This document shows, piece after piece, positions 1-8,032 of a stretch of 64,000 nt of DNA. The position numbers and the translations under genes are program-made. Origin of the DNA: Chryseobacterium jejuense (GTDB taxonomy: Bacteria > Bacteroidota > Bacteroidia > Flavobacteriales > Weeksellaceae); the NCBI RefSeq assembly GCF_900100075.1, contig NZ_FNEG01000001.1, positions 496,001-560,000 of the forward strand. The letters are read 5' to 3'. The notes under the pieces are model-generated. The model worked only from the letters and a program-made list of their open reading frames with translations, searched no databases and was not told the DNA's origin. Every line of letters begins with the position of its first letter. Within the stretch, counting starts at the first letter, position 1.

Positions 1-623
1 GTAGAAGCTCTTAAGTTTCCATATACGAATTGTTTTTCACACTCATATCCGGCATTGTTTAAGATCTGTCTCATTTTGTGGGCTCTTGCATAACATCCAT
101 CTACAGGAAATCTGAAAGTAATACATGGAGAAGATGCTGTAGAAGTTCCACAAGATTGATTTTTGATCTGCGTAAATAAACTGTTTAAAGTCGCCAAGTC
201 AGGAATAACACTGGCTAATTTTCTGTCTGCGCTGCCTTCTGTTTTTATTTCTTTAGTTAAAACAGATTTAAAGAAACGGATATCCTCCAGTGTAGGGCTT
301 TCTACTTTCGCAATTTCATTGGAATTGGCTTTAAGGAAAATATGAACCGGAGATTCATTTTTTACAGCCTCGCTAATCATAGAAATAAAAGCTTCATTTT
401 CTTTAGTGTCTTTAATTTCATAAGGCTGGGCCGAAAGGATAAAGGAAACTCTATATTTTCCGTCTTCTTTATCAAGTCCTACAGGAACAGTTCTTCCGAA
501 CTCTTTCATGGCAACCTCTTTAGATTGCGGATTTACAGTTTCCTGATTCGCATTGGAATCTGAACAGGAGTTGATGGACAGTACTGATACAAATACCATC
601 AACGATAGCAAAATTTTTTTCAT
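1..623 (-). CDS. Protein-glutaminase precursor (protein-glutamine glutaminase), partial, 3' end outside window
   Basis: Deamidates side-chain glutamine in proteins to glutamate, as an exported enzyme. The 207 visible residues match my memory of the Chryseobacterium proteolyticum protein-glutaminase prepro-enzyme. They comprise a signal with an INSC lipobox-like motif (Cys20), a pro-region of about 115 residues, and mature sequence starting near LASVIPDLATLNSLF at codon 136. The SPCITFRFPVDGCYARAHKM block contains the catalytic Cys (codon 177, mature Cys42). The His and Asp of the triad lie beyond the window edge. The ATG at 621-623 gives the full signal peptide. The gene is monocistronic as far as visible, with an AT-rich upstream gap and the lipB terminator between. 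The lipobox suggests the precursor might be lipidated before the pro-region is cut; that is inference. Confidence 0.9.
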   Translation of the reverse strand, partial: MKKILLSLMVFVSVLSINSCSDSNANQETVNPQSKEVAMKEFGRTVPVGLDKEDGKYRVSFILSAQPYEIKDTKENEAFISMISEAVKNESPVHIFLKANSNEIAKVESPTLEDIRFFKSVLTKEIKTEGSADRKLASVIPDLATLNSLFTQIKNQSCGTSTASSPCITFRFPVDGCYARAHKMRQILNNAGYECEKQFVYGNLRAS

Positions 624-770
624 AGTTCTCATATTTTGGTGGTTATGATTTTTCTAAATAGTATTTCATTTATTCACTATTTAGTGATAATAAAATTATG
701 AAAAATTCAAATATCTGCAAGTAATTTTTTCAAAAAATAATTAATATTTGAAAATTGTTCACAAAAAAAT

Positions 771-793
771 CCCTATACATCAACTGTATAGGG
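771..793 (-). terminator. Intrinsic terminator after lipB
   Basis: A 9-bp perfect stem (CCCTATACA / TGTATAGGG, 5-nt loop) is followed on the minus strand by a run of seven T. It lies between the lipB stop and the protein-glutaminase gene. Confidence 0.85.
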
Positions 794-816
794 ATTATGA
801 TATTTAAAATTTATTT

Positions 817-1545
817 TTATTTGTAAATCAATTCGGCTTGGAATACATCTGCAAAATGTTTTCTGATTTTTGCTTTTATATCTTCCATTTCTTGAGGAGT
901 CAGTTCTCTTTCAAGCTCTCTTTTTAAAGAAGTAACCTGTTTATCCTTAATTCCACATGGAACGATGTATTCAAAGTAGCGCATATCTGTATTTACATTC
1001 AATGCAAAACCATGTAAAGTTACCCATCGGGAAGCTTTTACTCCCATTGCGCAGATTTTTCTGGCATAAGGTTTCCCAACATCCAGCCAAACACCGGTTT
1101 CTCCCGGGGAACGTTCTCCTTTAAGCCCATATTCTCCAATAGTTCTGATGATTACCTCTTCAAGATTTCTCATATACAAATGAATATCTGTGAAGAAGTT
1201 TTCAAGATCCAGAACAGGGTAACCCACAATCTGACCATAGCCATGGTAAGTAATATCTCCACCACGATTCACTTTTACGAAAGTGGCTTCAATTTCCTTT
1301 AATTTATCAATTCCGGCCAGCATATTTTCTTCGTGTCCGCTTTTTCCTAAGGTGTATACATGAGGATGTTCTACAAGAAGAAGATGGTTCGAAGTGGTGA
1401 TATGCTGCTCTGCGGGTAGATCTCGGTTCTTTATTTTGGTATCAATAATATCTTTCATCAGTTTTTCCTGATAGTCCCAAGCGGGCTGATATTCTTTAAC
1501 TCCTAAATCTTCAAATTCTACTGCTTTATTTTGATTTGTATTCAT
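817..1545 (-). CDS. lipB: Octanoyl-[acyl carrier protein]:protein octanoyltransferase LipB
   Basis: Transfers octanoate from octanoyl-ACP to lipoyl-domain proteins, the first step of lipoate assembly in the cytosol. The 242-residue protein shows the LipB blocks LLLVEHPHVYTLG, NRGGDITYHGYGQ, the catalytic Lys in ARKICAMGVK (about residue 163) and the catalytic Cys in VPCGIKDKQVTSL (about 197). The Lys-Cys spacing of 34 equals that of E. coli LipB. It follows trpA by 31 nt, but a TAAATTTG box in that gap suggests its own promoter. LipA is not in the window. Confidence 0.95.
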   Translation of the reverse strand: MNTNQNKAVEFEDLGVKEYQPAWDYQEKLMKDIIDTKIKNRDLPAEQHITTSNHLLLVEHPHVYTLGKSGHEENMLAGIDKLKEIEATFVKVNRGGDITYHGYGQIVGYPVLDLENFFTDIHLYMRNLEEVIIRTIGEYGLKGERSPGETGVWLDVGKPYARKICAMGVKASRWVTLHGFALNVNTDMRYFEYIVPCGIKDKQVTSLKRELERELTPQEMEDIKAKIRKHFADVFQAELIYK

Positions 1546-1561
1546 TTCAATTTTTGATATA

Positions 1562-1569
1562 CAAATTTA
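1562..1569 (-). promoter_or_regulatory. Bacteroidota-type -7 box for lipB
   Basis: TAAATTTG on the minus strand matches TAnnTTTG. It lies 17 nt before the lipB ATG, within the short trpA-lipB gap, so lipB probably has its own start site. No clear -33 TTTG was identified. Confidence 0.5.
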
Positions 1570-1576
1570 GTGAATT

Positions 1577-2311
1577 TTAAGCTTTTATGGAATGGATAAA
1601 ATCTATGGCACTTTTCTTCCAATCTTTATCCTGAAGTAAAACATTCACAAAGGCTGTTCCGATGATTCCGCCATCTGCTTTTTCTGTTACATTTTCAAAA
1701 TCTTCTTTTGATTTTATTCCGAAACCGATCATTACAGGGTTTTTAAGAGGAAGATCAGCTAATCGTGTAAGATAGTTTTCATTCTTTAAAACAGTACTTT
1801 CGTTTCCGGTAGTGGAGGATGAACTTACCGCATACAAGAATCCTGAACTTAATGAATCTAAATACTGTATTCTTTCATCTGAAGTTTCCGGAGTCACCAG
1901 AAATGTAAAATTAAGATTGTACTTTTTCAGAATATGCTGATATTTTTTCTCAAATTCAATAGGTGGAAGATCAGGAAGAATAAGCCCTGAAACTCCACTT
2001 TCCGAACATTCTTTACAGAACTTTTCAAATCCAAAGCTCAATACAGGATTGATGTATCCCATTAAAATTATTGGAACTTTTATTTCATTTTTTATGGTTT
2101 TTAACTGGGAAAAAAGTTTTTCGATAGTCATTCCATTTTGAAGGGCCAGTTCATGGGCTTTTTGAATCACAGGGCCGTCTGCTACGGGATCAGAATACGG
2201 CATTCCAATTTCAATCATGTCTGCTCCGGAATCCTGAATAAGTTGTATAATATCTGTAGTATCTTCCAGTTGTGGGATCCCTGCGGTGAAGTATATATTT
2301 AGTTTCTTCAT
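1577..2311 (-). CDS. trpA: Tryptophan synthase alpha chain
   Basis: Cleaves indole-3-glycerol phosphate to indole and glyceraldehyde 3-phosphate and passes indole to TrpB. Its 244 residues contain the catalytic Glu in DMIEIGMPYSDPVADGP (Glu34) and Asp45, 11 residues apart as in Salmonella TrpA Glu49/Asp60. They also contain the phosphate-binding GFGIKS and GGIIGTAF loops. The ATG at 2309-2311 is chosen because the longer in-frame reading (to 2419) would add 36 non-homologous residues overlapping trpB. It is the last gene of the trp operon, 61 nt after trpB. Confidence 0.95.
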   Translation of the reverse strand: MKKLNIYFTAGIPQLEDTTDIIQLIQDSGADMIEIGMPYSDPVADGPVIQKAHELALQNGMTIEKLFSQLKTIKNEIKVPIILMGYINPVLSFGFEKFCKECSESGVSGLILPDLPPIEFEKKYQHILKKYNLNFTFLVTPETSDERIQYLDSLSSGFLYAVSSSSTTGNESTVLKNENYLTRLADLPLKNPVMIGFGIKSKEDFENVTEKADGGIIGTAFVNVLLQDKDWKKSAIDFIHSIKA

Positions 2312-2372
2312 TTCTTTATGGTATAATATATAATGTACAATGCTGTACAAATAGAATAATAAATGATATCGT

Positions 2373-3551
2373 TTATAAATTTTTAAGGTAAGTTTCCATA
2401 TCCTTATCTCCGCGGCCACTTAAACATATCACAACAATATCATCTTCGTTGAATTTCTTCTTGTCTAAAACAGCCAAAGCATGAGAACTTTCCAAAGCAG
2501 GAATAATTCCTTCTAATTTCGTCAGTTCAAAAGCACATTTCAGAGCTTCATCATCATTGATGCTGAAAAATTCAGCTCTTTTTTCCTGAAATAAGTTGGC
2601 ATGGAAAGGTCCTATTCCCGGATAATCAAGTCCGGCAGAGATAGAATGTGGTTCAATAACCTGCCCATCTGCGGTTTGCATTACAAGGCTTTTGCTTCCA
2701 TGAAGAACTCCAAGCGTTCCTAAAAATGTAGTAGCGGCAGACTTTCCAGAGTCAACACCAAGTCCTCCGGCTTCGGCAGCAATGATTTTTACCTCTTTTT
2801 CATCTACAAAATGGTAAAATGTTCCGGCAGCATTACTTCCACCTCCTACACAGGCAATCACATAATCAGGATTTTCTCTTCCGATTTTCTCATGAAGCTG
2901 TTCTTTGATCTCCTTTGAAATAATGCTTTGAAATCTTGCTACAAGGTCCGGGAAAGGGTGAGGTCCAACCACACTTCCAATCACATAATGGGTAGTGATA
3001 GGGTTATTAATCCAATCTCTTAAAGCTTCATTTACAGCATCTTTCAATGTTTTTGATCCTGAAGTAGCAGCTATAACTTCTGCACCTAACATTTTCATTC
3101 GAGCCACATTCGGGGCCTGTCTTTGAATATCAATTTCACCCATATAAACAATACATTCAAGACCAAGCAATGCACAGGCAGTTGCAGTAGCCACACCATG
3201 CTGTCCAGCTCCGGTTTCTGCAATAATTCTTGTTTTTCCAAGACGTTTTGCCAGAAGAACCTGTCCTAATGCATTATTGATTTTATGAGCTCCGGTATGG
3301 TTAAGATCTTCGCGTTTTAAATAGATCTGGGTATTGTATTTTTTACTTAAATTTTTTGCAAAGTACAACGGAGTTGCTCTGCCTACATAATTTTTAAGCA
3401 GATCCTGATATTCATTCTGAAAATCTTCGGATTCAATGATTTCAAGATAATTTTTTTGCAGTTCTTCTACATTCGGATAAAGCATTTCGGGGATAAAAGC
3501 TCCTCCAAATTCTCCATAATATCCGTGTTCATCAGGGTTTTTATAATTCAT
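2373..3551 (-). CDS. trpB: Tryptophan synthase beta chain
   Basis: PLP enzyme that condenses indole with serine to give tryptophan; it forms the alpha2-beta2 complex with TrpA. The 392 residues start with the conserved [15 protein letters not shown] and carry the PLP lysine in [13 protein letters not shown] (Lys90), the [12 protein letters not shown] loop, the phosphate-binding GGGSNAAG and the C-terminal SGRGDKDM. It begins 4 nt after the GNAT gene stop, so the two are surely co-transcribed. Confidence 0.97.
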   Translation of the reverse strand: MNYKNPDEHGYYGEFGGAFIPEMLYPNVEELQKNYLEIIESEDFQNEYQDLLKNYVGRATPLYFAKNLSKKYNTQIYLKREDLNHTGAHKINNALGQVLLAKRLGKTRIIAETGAGQHGVATATACALLGLECIVYMGEIDIQRQAPNVARMKMLGAEVIAATSGSKTLKDAVNEALRDWINNPITTHYVIGSVVGPHPFPDLVARFQSIISKEIKEQLHEKIGRENPDYVIACVGGGSNAAGTFYHFVDEKEVKIIAAEAGGLGVDSGKSAATTFLGTLGVLHGSKSLVMQTADGQVIEPHSISAGLDYPGIGPFHANLFQEKRAEFFSINDDEALKCAFELTKLEGIIPALESSHALAVLDKKKFNEDDIVVICLSGRGDKDMETYLKNL

Positions 3552-3555
3552 TTCT

Positions 3556-4101
3556 TTATTCTTTAGTAATTAAATAAGCGTTATGTTGTGTACTCAATCT
3601 ACTGAGTTGTTCTTTTTCTTTTTGAGAGACATTAAAAATTAAAATATCATCATCATCCGAATTGATCCATTCAGAATCTGCATGTTCTTTAATAGCTTTT
3701 GCTTTGTTATACAGGATTTCAATATTGCATTTCTCATAAAATGGACGAAGATCGGTGTGGCAGAAACCAATTGTTTCCAGATTTCTTTGGGTAACATTTT
3801 CTTTAAATTTCTCTACCAATATTGCTCCATATCCTTTTTGCTTATGAGCAGCAACCAGTCCTACAGTTTCTGCAAAGGCATATTGATTTCCGGAAATCTC
3901 CAATATAAAATCAAAATTGAGACGGAGAACTGCCAGAATCTCTGATTGCGAATCCAACAGAAAATGAAACTCCGAATCTTTAAAAAAAGTATGGAAATAA
4001 GACGGTTTCATGGTGTTCCATGCGGAAACATCCCAAAGATGGAGGATATGTTCAATATCGCTGTCTGTTAATTCGCTGGTTTGTTTAATTTGGTATTTCA
4101 C
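3556..4101 (-). CDS. GNAT-family N-acetyltransferase-like protein inside the trp operon
   Basis: A 181-residue protein with a GNAT-like fold. [20 protein letters not shown] resembles motif A (acetyl-CoA pyrophosphate loop, Q-x-x-G-x-G/A), and the [16 protein letters not shown] stretch resembles the motif B region. The start is a GTG (4099-4101); no upstream ATG is in frame. It lies between the transposase element and trpB, with a 4-nt gap to trpB, so it is expressed with the tryptophan genes. The substrate is unknown. A role linked to tryptophan or its precursors is only suggested by position. Confidence 0.75.
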   Translation of the reverse strand: MKYQIKQTSELTDSDIEHILHLWDVSAWNTMKPSYFHTFFKDSEFHFLLDSQSEILAVLRLNFDFILEISGNQYAFAETVGLVAAHKQKGYGAILVEKFKENVTQRNLETIGFCHTDLRPFYEKCNIEILYNKAKAIKEHADSEWINSDDDDILIFNVSQKEKEQLSRLSTQHNAYLITKE

Positions 4102-4132
4102 GAGTTTTTAATAATAATCAAAGTTAATAAAA

Positions 4133-4156
4133 GAGTCCCGAAGGGATGATGTAACC
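4133..4156 (+). repeat. Left REP-like palindrome of the RAYT element
   Basis: A 24-bp sequence starting GAGTCCCGAAGGGATGAT, with a TCCC-GGGA palindrome at its core. It matches 20 of 24 positions of the inverted copy at 4697-4720. A second hairpin (ATAGC-AAGGAT / ATCCTT-GCTAT) follows at 4157-4183, between it and the transposase gene. Confidence 0.75.
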
Positions 4157-4194
4157 ATAGCAAAGGATGAAATCCTTAGCTATAATCATTGTAT

Positions 4195-4647
4195 CTAATC
4201 CCATAAAAATTTTTCATCATATTCCATTTTATGTTTTTGCAATATCTCCACAAGTTCATTTTTAAAATCCTGTTTTTGATGATGCTGGCGTTGATGTATA
4301 ATATATTTGGTCACAATATGAATATCTTTTTCACCCACAGAAAATGCACCGTAACCATCCTGCCAAAAGAAATTCTCGTATTTCTTGCCTTTTGTTTTTA
4401 TCCATTTAGAAGAATGCGCCTTTATCTCCTGAACCAATTTCATTAATGCAATCTTCCTGGACAATCTACAAAGAATATGAATATGATTATCTGTTCCTCC
4501 AATCTGTAATGCATAGCTTTCAAAATCTTTACATAATGTGGCGATGTAGGCATACAATTCTTTTTCTATGTTTTCATCTATAAAATCGTTCCGATATTTT
4601 GTACTGAATACGATGTGGATGTAATTTTTGACTAATGATTGTGGCAT
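4195..4647 (-). CDS. REP-associated tyrosine transposase (IS200/Y1 HUH family)
   Basis: Single-strand DNA transposase-like protein of 150 residues. The N-terminal KNYIHIVFSTKYR is typical of the Y1_Tnp family. The HUH metal-binding motif is NHIHIL (His55, His57) and the candidate nucleophile is Tyr115 in VTKYIIHQRQHH. All three key residues are present, so it looks intact. It sits within the trp operon in the same direction as the biosynthetic genes and is flanked by inverted REP-like palindromes. Expected action: cleavage and joining of REP hairpins in trans. Confidence 0.88.
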   Translation of the reverse strand: MPQSLVKNYIHIVFSTKYRNDFIDENIEKELYAYIATLCKDFESYALQIGGTDNHIHILCRLSRKIALMKLVQEIKAHSSKWIKTKGKKYENFFWQDGYGAFSVGEKDIHIVTKYIIHQRQHHQKQDFKNELVEILQKHKMEYDEKFLWD

Positions 4648-4696
4648 TTGTGTGTTTTTTTGGTGGTTGATATTAATTGGACGGTGTCCAATTTTG

Positions 4697-4720
4697 GGTT
4701 AAATCGTCCCGTTGGGACTC
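4697..4720 (-). repeat. Right REP-like palindrome, overlapping the trpF stop
   Basis: On the minus strand it starts GAGTCCCAACGGGACGAT, the inverted partner of 4133-4156. It lies in the last codons of trpF: read in frame it encodes the end of MSPNGTI and the TAA stop at 4699-4701. Confidence 0.75.
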
Positions 4721-5406
4721 ATAGGGATGATGGTTTTAAATTTTTTAATTCTGTTGACATCTTTATCGCCTGGGGCTATTTCAAATTTTGAATTAATATC
4801 TAAGGCAAAAGGTTTTTGCTTTAATGTCTCAATATTTTTGATGTTCTCTTCTGAAATACCACCACTTAAAAAATAGGGGAGAGGAATTTGAAATTCATTT
4901 AGCAGATTCCAGTCAAATTGTTGTCCTGTTCCTCCAAATGCCTTGCTGTCTGTATCAAACAGATAGTAGGAAATAGGTAGTAGGTTCTGAACTTCAGGGT
5001 TGTTACTGAAAGTCTGGGTTATTTTCCTTTTATTTTCAGAGGTGTCATTTCCGATTCTGATCACCTTGATTATTTTGATGTCAGGACCTAGCAGTTTCTT
5101 TAATTCAATAATAGAACTATCATCTTCATCGCCGTGTAACTGAATCAGACTAAGTTTTGCTTTTTCAGCTATTTTAACAATGGTTTCAATTTTTTCGTTG
5201 ACAAAAACCCCAACTTTTCCCTGATGATTAATCTGTGCAATATCTTCCAGACTCAAATGATTCAGAACATATCTTGGCGATTTTTCGTAAAAAATAAAGC
5301 CTAATAAATCTATATTCATGGCTATTAATTCCTGAATCTGATCTGGTTTTGTCAGGCCACAGACTTTGAGCGCAGAAGAGATATTATTGGTTGGTTGCTG
5401 ATTCAT
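4699..5406 (-). CDS. trpF: Phosphoribosylanthranilate isomerase
   Basis: Amadori isomerisation of phosphoribosylanthranilate to CdRP, the third step of tryptophan synthesis. In its 235 residues, the catalytic Cys lies in LKVCGLTKP (Cys16). DLLGFIFYEKSPRYV, IQLHGDED, the phosphate loop FLSGGISEENI and LDINSKFE follow in family order. The C-terminal tail PMSPNGTI is unusual: its last codons lie in the REP palindrome that bounds the downstream transposase unit. It is 82 nt downstream of trpC. The start at 5406 adds about 10 non-conserved residues; the real start could be slightly later. Confidence 0.94.
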   Translation of the reverse strand: MNQQPTNNISSALKVCGLTKPDQIQELIAMNIDLLGFIFYEKSPRYVLNHLSLEDIAQINHQGKVGVFVNEKIETIVKIAEKAKLSLIQLHGDEDDSSIIELKKLLGPDIKIIKVIRIGNDTSENKRKITQTFSNNPEVQNLLPISYYLFDTDSKAFGGTGQQFDWNLLNEFQIPLPYFLSGGISEENIKNIETLKQKPFALDINSKFEIAPGDKDVNRIKKFKTIIPMSPNGTI

Positions 5407-5488
5407 AGGAGTTGATTGAGAAGTGACGATATAGATTTTTAATAATGCAGAGAACTATTTGTTTTCAAATTTTCAAATTGACTCATTT

Positions 5489-6262
5489 TCAAATTAGTAA
5501 AGAAAACTCCTCAAATGCTTTTGCAGGATCTGTATTCCTCATAAAATATTCTCCCATCAGAAAGCCATCAAAACCTTTTTCCTTTAAGAATTTAAAATCT
5601 TCAAGACTATAGATTCCACTTTCTGCAACAGATAAAGTGTCTTTAGGAAGTTGATCTTTTAGCTGAACGGAATGTTGTAAATCCACTTTAAAATCCTTCA
5701 GGTTTCTGTTATTAATTCCAACCAGATCGATATTAGAATTAAAATGTTTCAGTTCTTCTTCGGTATGAATTTCCAATAAAACTTCCAGATCCAGTTCATG
5801 AGCCAGTTCTGTGAATTCTTGAACCTGATGAGGAGAAAGACACGAAGCAATCAGTAAAATAACATCTGCTCCCATACTTTTAGCTTCATAAAACTGGTAT
5901 TCATCAATCATAAAGTCTTTTCTCAGAATAGGAATGTTGATGTGTTTTCTTACATTCAGAATATCTTCTACACTTCCGCCAAAAAAATCTTGATCGGTGA
6001 GAATGGAAATTCCACTGGCTCCAAAATTTTCATAAGCTGAAGTAACTTCCAAAGGCTGAACATTGTTATTGATGATTCCTTTAGATGGAGATTGTCTTTT
6101 AAACTCAGCAATAATTCCGCTTTTGTTTCTAATGGATTCTTTCAACGAAGAGTTCTTTCTTCCAAAAAACTCAGAGTTTTTCAGTTGATCAATAGAAATA
6201 GCTGCTTTTGAAACAGCAACTTCTTCTTTTTTTCTTTCAATAATTTTATCTAGTATGGTCAT
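5489..6262 (-). CDS. trpC: Indole-3-glycerol phosphate synthase
   Basis: Ring closure of CdRP to indole-3-glycerol phosphate. The 257-residue TIM barrel has all signature strands: IIAEFKRQSPSKG (catalytic Lys), LRKDFMIDEYQFYEAKSMGA, LLEIHTEEEL, VGINNRNLKDFKVDL and VAESGIYS. It stands alone, not fused to TrpF as in enterobacteria. Preceded by trpD with a 45-nt gap. Confidence 0.96.
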   Translation of the reverse strand: MTILDKIIERKKEEVAVSKAAISIDQLKNSEFFGRKNSSLKESIRNKSGIIAEFKRQSPSKGIINNNVQPLEVTSAYENFGASGISILTDQDFFGGSVEDILNVRKHINIPILRKDFMIDEYQFYEAKSMGADVILLIASCLSPHQVQEFTELAHELDLEVLLEIHTEEELKHFNSNIDLVGINNRNLKDFKVDLQHSVQLKDQLPKDTLSVAESGIYSLEDFKFLKEKGFDGFLMGEYFMRNTDPAKAFEEFSLLI

Positions 6263-6307
6263 GCGTTAAGATTAACAATTAGAATGTTGTGAGATAACTT
6301 TCAATTC

Positions 6308-7336
6308 TTAATTAATTAGAAGGTCGAATGTTTTTAATGCTTTTCCACTTTCCAGGCTTTCTTGAGCCAATAGCAAACAATCATCATATGTTCCGAATTT
6401 ATGAGTATGGTAAAGGGCTACAGAAGCATTGGCCAATACTACTGAGTTTTGCTGTTCAGTTCCTTTTCCTTCCAGAATATTCATAAAGATTTTTGCAGTT
6501 TCTTTGGTCGTATCTCCCGCTTTAATATCCTCTAAGGTTACAGGATTGAAGCCTAAATCTTCTGCAGAATAGATTTCTTCACCTTTTTTAGTAATGATTT
6601 TGCTGTCGTGGGTAAGGCTGATCTCATCATAACCATCCAATCCGTGTACTAAAATAAATTCCTGTTCTTCTTTTTGTAAAAGGTATTGATAGATTCTTGC
6701 AATTTCCAGGTTGTACACTCCAATCATGGAATATTGAGGTTTTGCAGGATTCACCAAAGGACCAAGAAGATTAAAGAAGGTTCTTAACCCTAGTGATTTT
6801 CTCAATAATCCAACTGATTGAAGAGCAGGGTGGAAGTAAGGGGCATGTAAAAAGCAGATATTGGCTCTTTCAAGGTCTTCATTCAGCTGTTCTGAGCTGT
6901 TCTTGAACTGATACCCCAATTCTTCCAGTACATTAGATGAACCTGTAGTAGTTGAAGCCCCATAATTTCCATGTTTTGTTACCTTCTGCCCGGCTCCGGC
7001 CACCACAAAGCTGGCCAATGTTGATATATTGATTGTGTTTTTTCCGTCACCTCCTGTTCCAACAATATCAATGGCATCGCTGGCATCAATATGTATAGGA
7101 ACAGCCATTTGCAACAGTGCTTCTCTAAAGCCTTCGAGTTCTTTCAACGTGATATTTCGCATTAAGAAAACACTGATGAAAGCTGTTACTTCTGCTGCAT
7201 TGAACTTATTCTGTGCAATTTCAATCATCATGGCCTTTGCCTCAGACTTCGACAAAGTATTGTGATTGAACATATATTGCAAAATTTCTTTCATTTGAGG
7301 AGTTTTTATGGTTGATGGATCTTGTGTTGTTGTCAT
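6308..7336 (-). CDS. trpD: Anthranilate phosphoribosyltransferase
   Basis: Adds phosphoribose from PRPP to anthranilate. Its 342 residues carry the nucleoside phosphorylase-type PRPP loop DIVGTGGDGKNTINIST, the anthranilate-binding KHGNYGASTTTGSSNVLEELG, and LLGPLVNPAKPQYSMIGVY. It is a separate gene, not fused with TrpG. It lies 49 nt downstream of trpG in the operon. Confidence 0.96.
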   Translation of the reverse strand: MTTTQDPSTIKTPQMKEILQYMFNHNTLSKSEAKAMMIEIAQNKFNAAEVTAFISVFLMRNITLKELEGFREALLQMAVPIHIDASDAIDIVGTGGDGKNTINISTLASFVVAGAGQKVTKHGNYGASTTTGSSNVLEELGYQFKNSSEQLNEDLERANICFLHAPYFHPALQSVGLLRKSLGLRTFFNLLGPLVNPAKPQYSMIGVYNLEIARIYQYLLQKEEQEFILVHGLDGYDEISLTHDSKIITKKGEEIYSAEDLGFNPVTLEDIKAGDTTKETAKIFMNILEGKGTEQQNSVVLANASVALYHTHKFGTYDDCLLLAQESLESGKALKTFDLLIN

Positions 7337-7385
7337 ATTGTACTTGCTTCATTAAATGGTAATCAATGGTTTTTCCAATTGATTT

Positions 7386-7988
7386 TTACTGATTTAAAAA
7401 GTTTCGGATGATTACTTCTCCATCAGGAGTTAAAATGCTTTCCGGGTGAAACTGTACCCCATGTACATCATAGGTTTTATGTTGAAGAGCCATAATCATC
7501 CCATCTTTATCAACGGCTGTAATTTCCAATTCATCAGGGAAATTTTCAGGATTAACAGCCCAGCTGTGGTATCTTCCAACTTCAATTCCTGATGCTAAAT
7601 CTTTGAAAAGTTTAGTGTTTTCCTTCACTAAATCAGTTGTAGTAGCTACTCCATGGAAGATTTCGGACAGGTTGATAAGGTTTCCACCAAAAGCTTCTGC
7701 AATGGCCTGTTGTCCTAAACATACTCCTAAAATACTTTTAGTGGGAGCATATTCTTTAATCAATTCCAATAAAATTCCAGCTTCTTCCGGAATTCCAGGG
7801 CCTGGAGAAAGGATGATCTTATCGTATTGTCCAATTTCTTCCAGAGTGATTTGATCGTTTCTTACCACATCCACTTTCTGGTTCAAAATTCTTTCGATGA
7901 TCTGGACAAGGTTGTAAGTGAAACTGTCATAGTTATCAAAAACAAGAACTTTTACCGGTGATTGCTGAGCGTTTATATTGTTGTTCAT
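7386..7988 (-). CDS. trpG: Anthranilate synthase component II (glutamine amidotransferase)
   Basis: Supplies ammonia from glutamine to TrpE. The 200-residue class I amidotransferase has the oxyanion segment SPGPGIPEEAG, the nucleophile Cys90 in LGVCLGQQAIAEAFGG, and the His181/Glu183 pair in VQFHPESIL. It could also serve p-aminobenzoate synthase, as TrpG does in some bacteria; no pabB lies in the window. It follows trpE with a 44-nt gap. Confidence 0.95.
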   Translation of the reverse strand: MNNNINAQQSPVKVLVFDNYDSFTYNLVQIIERILNQKVDVVRNDQITLEEIGQYDKIILSPGPGIPEEAGILLELIKEYAPTKSILGVCLGQQAIAEAFGGNLINLSEIFHGVATTTDLVKENTKLFKDLASGIEVGRYHSWAVNPENFPDELEITAVDKDGMIMALQHKTYDVHGVQFHPESILTPDGEVIIRNFLNQ

Positions 7989-8032
7989 TTCTTTTGTTTG
8001 TAGGATTAATGTGTTGAGAGTTGATGAATTTT

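Larger units (their letters stand above)
4133..4720 (-). mobile_element. REP/RAYT-type element: HUH transposase flanked by inverted palindromes
   Basis: A 150-codon Y1 transposase gene (4195-4647) is bounded by inverted copies of a 24-bp palindromic repeat (4133-4156 and 4697-4720). Each copy has an additional hairpin on its inner side (4157-4183; ATTGGAC/GTCCAAT at 4676-4692). This gene-plus-hairpin layout resembles REP-associated tyrosine transposases and IS200 relatives. The right end overlaps the trpF 3' end. Whether it is an old domesticated unit or a recent insertion cannot be told from one genome. Confidence 0.7.

Noticed and set aside
163..563. Two short plus-strand frames in the first 600 bases
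   Set aside because: They are antisense to the protein-glutaminase coding sequence, which has clear family identity.
2312..2419. N-terminal extension of trpA to 2419
   Set aside because: It overlaps trpB by about 47 bp and adds 36 residues with no TrpA similarity; the ATG at 2311 starts the conserved region.
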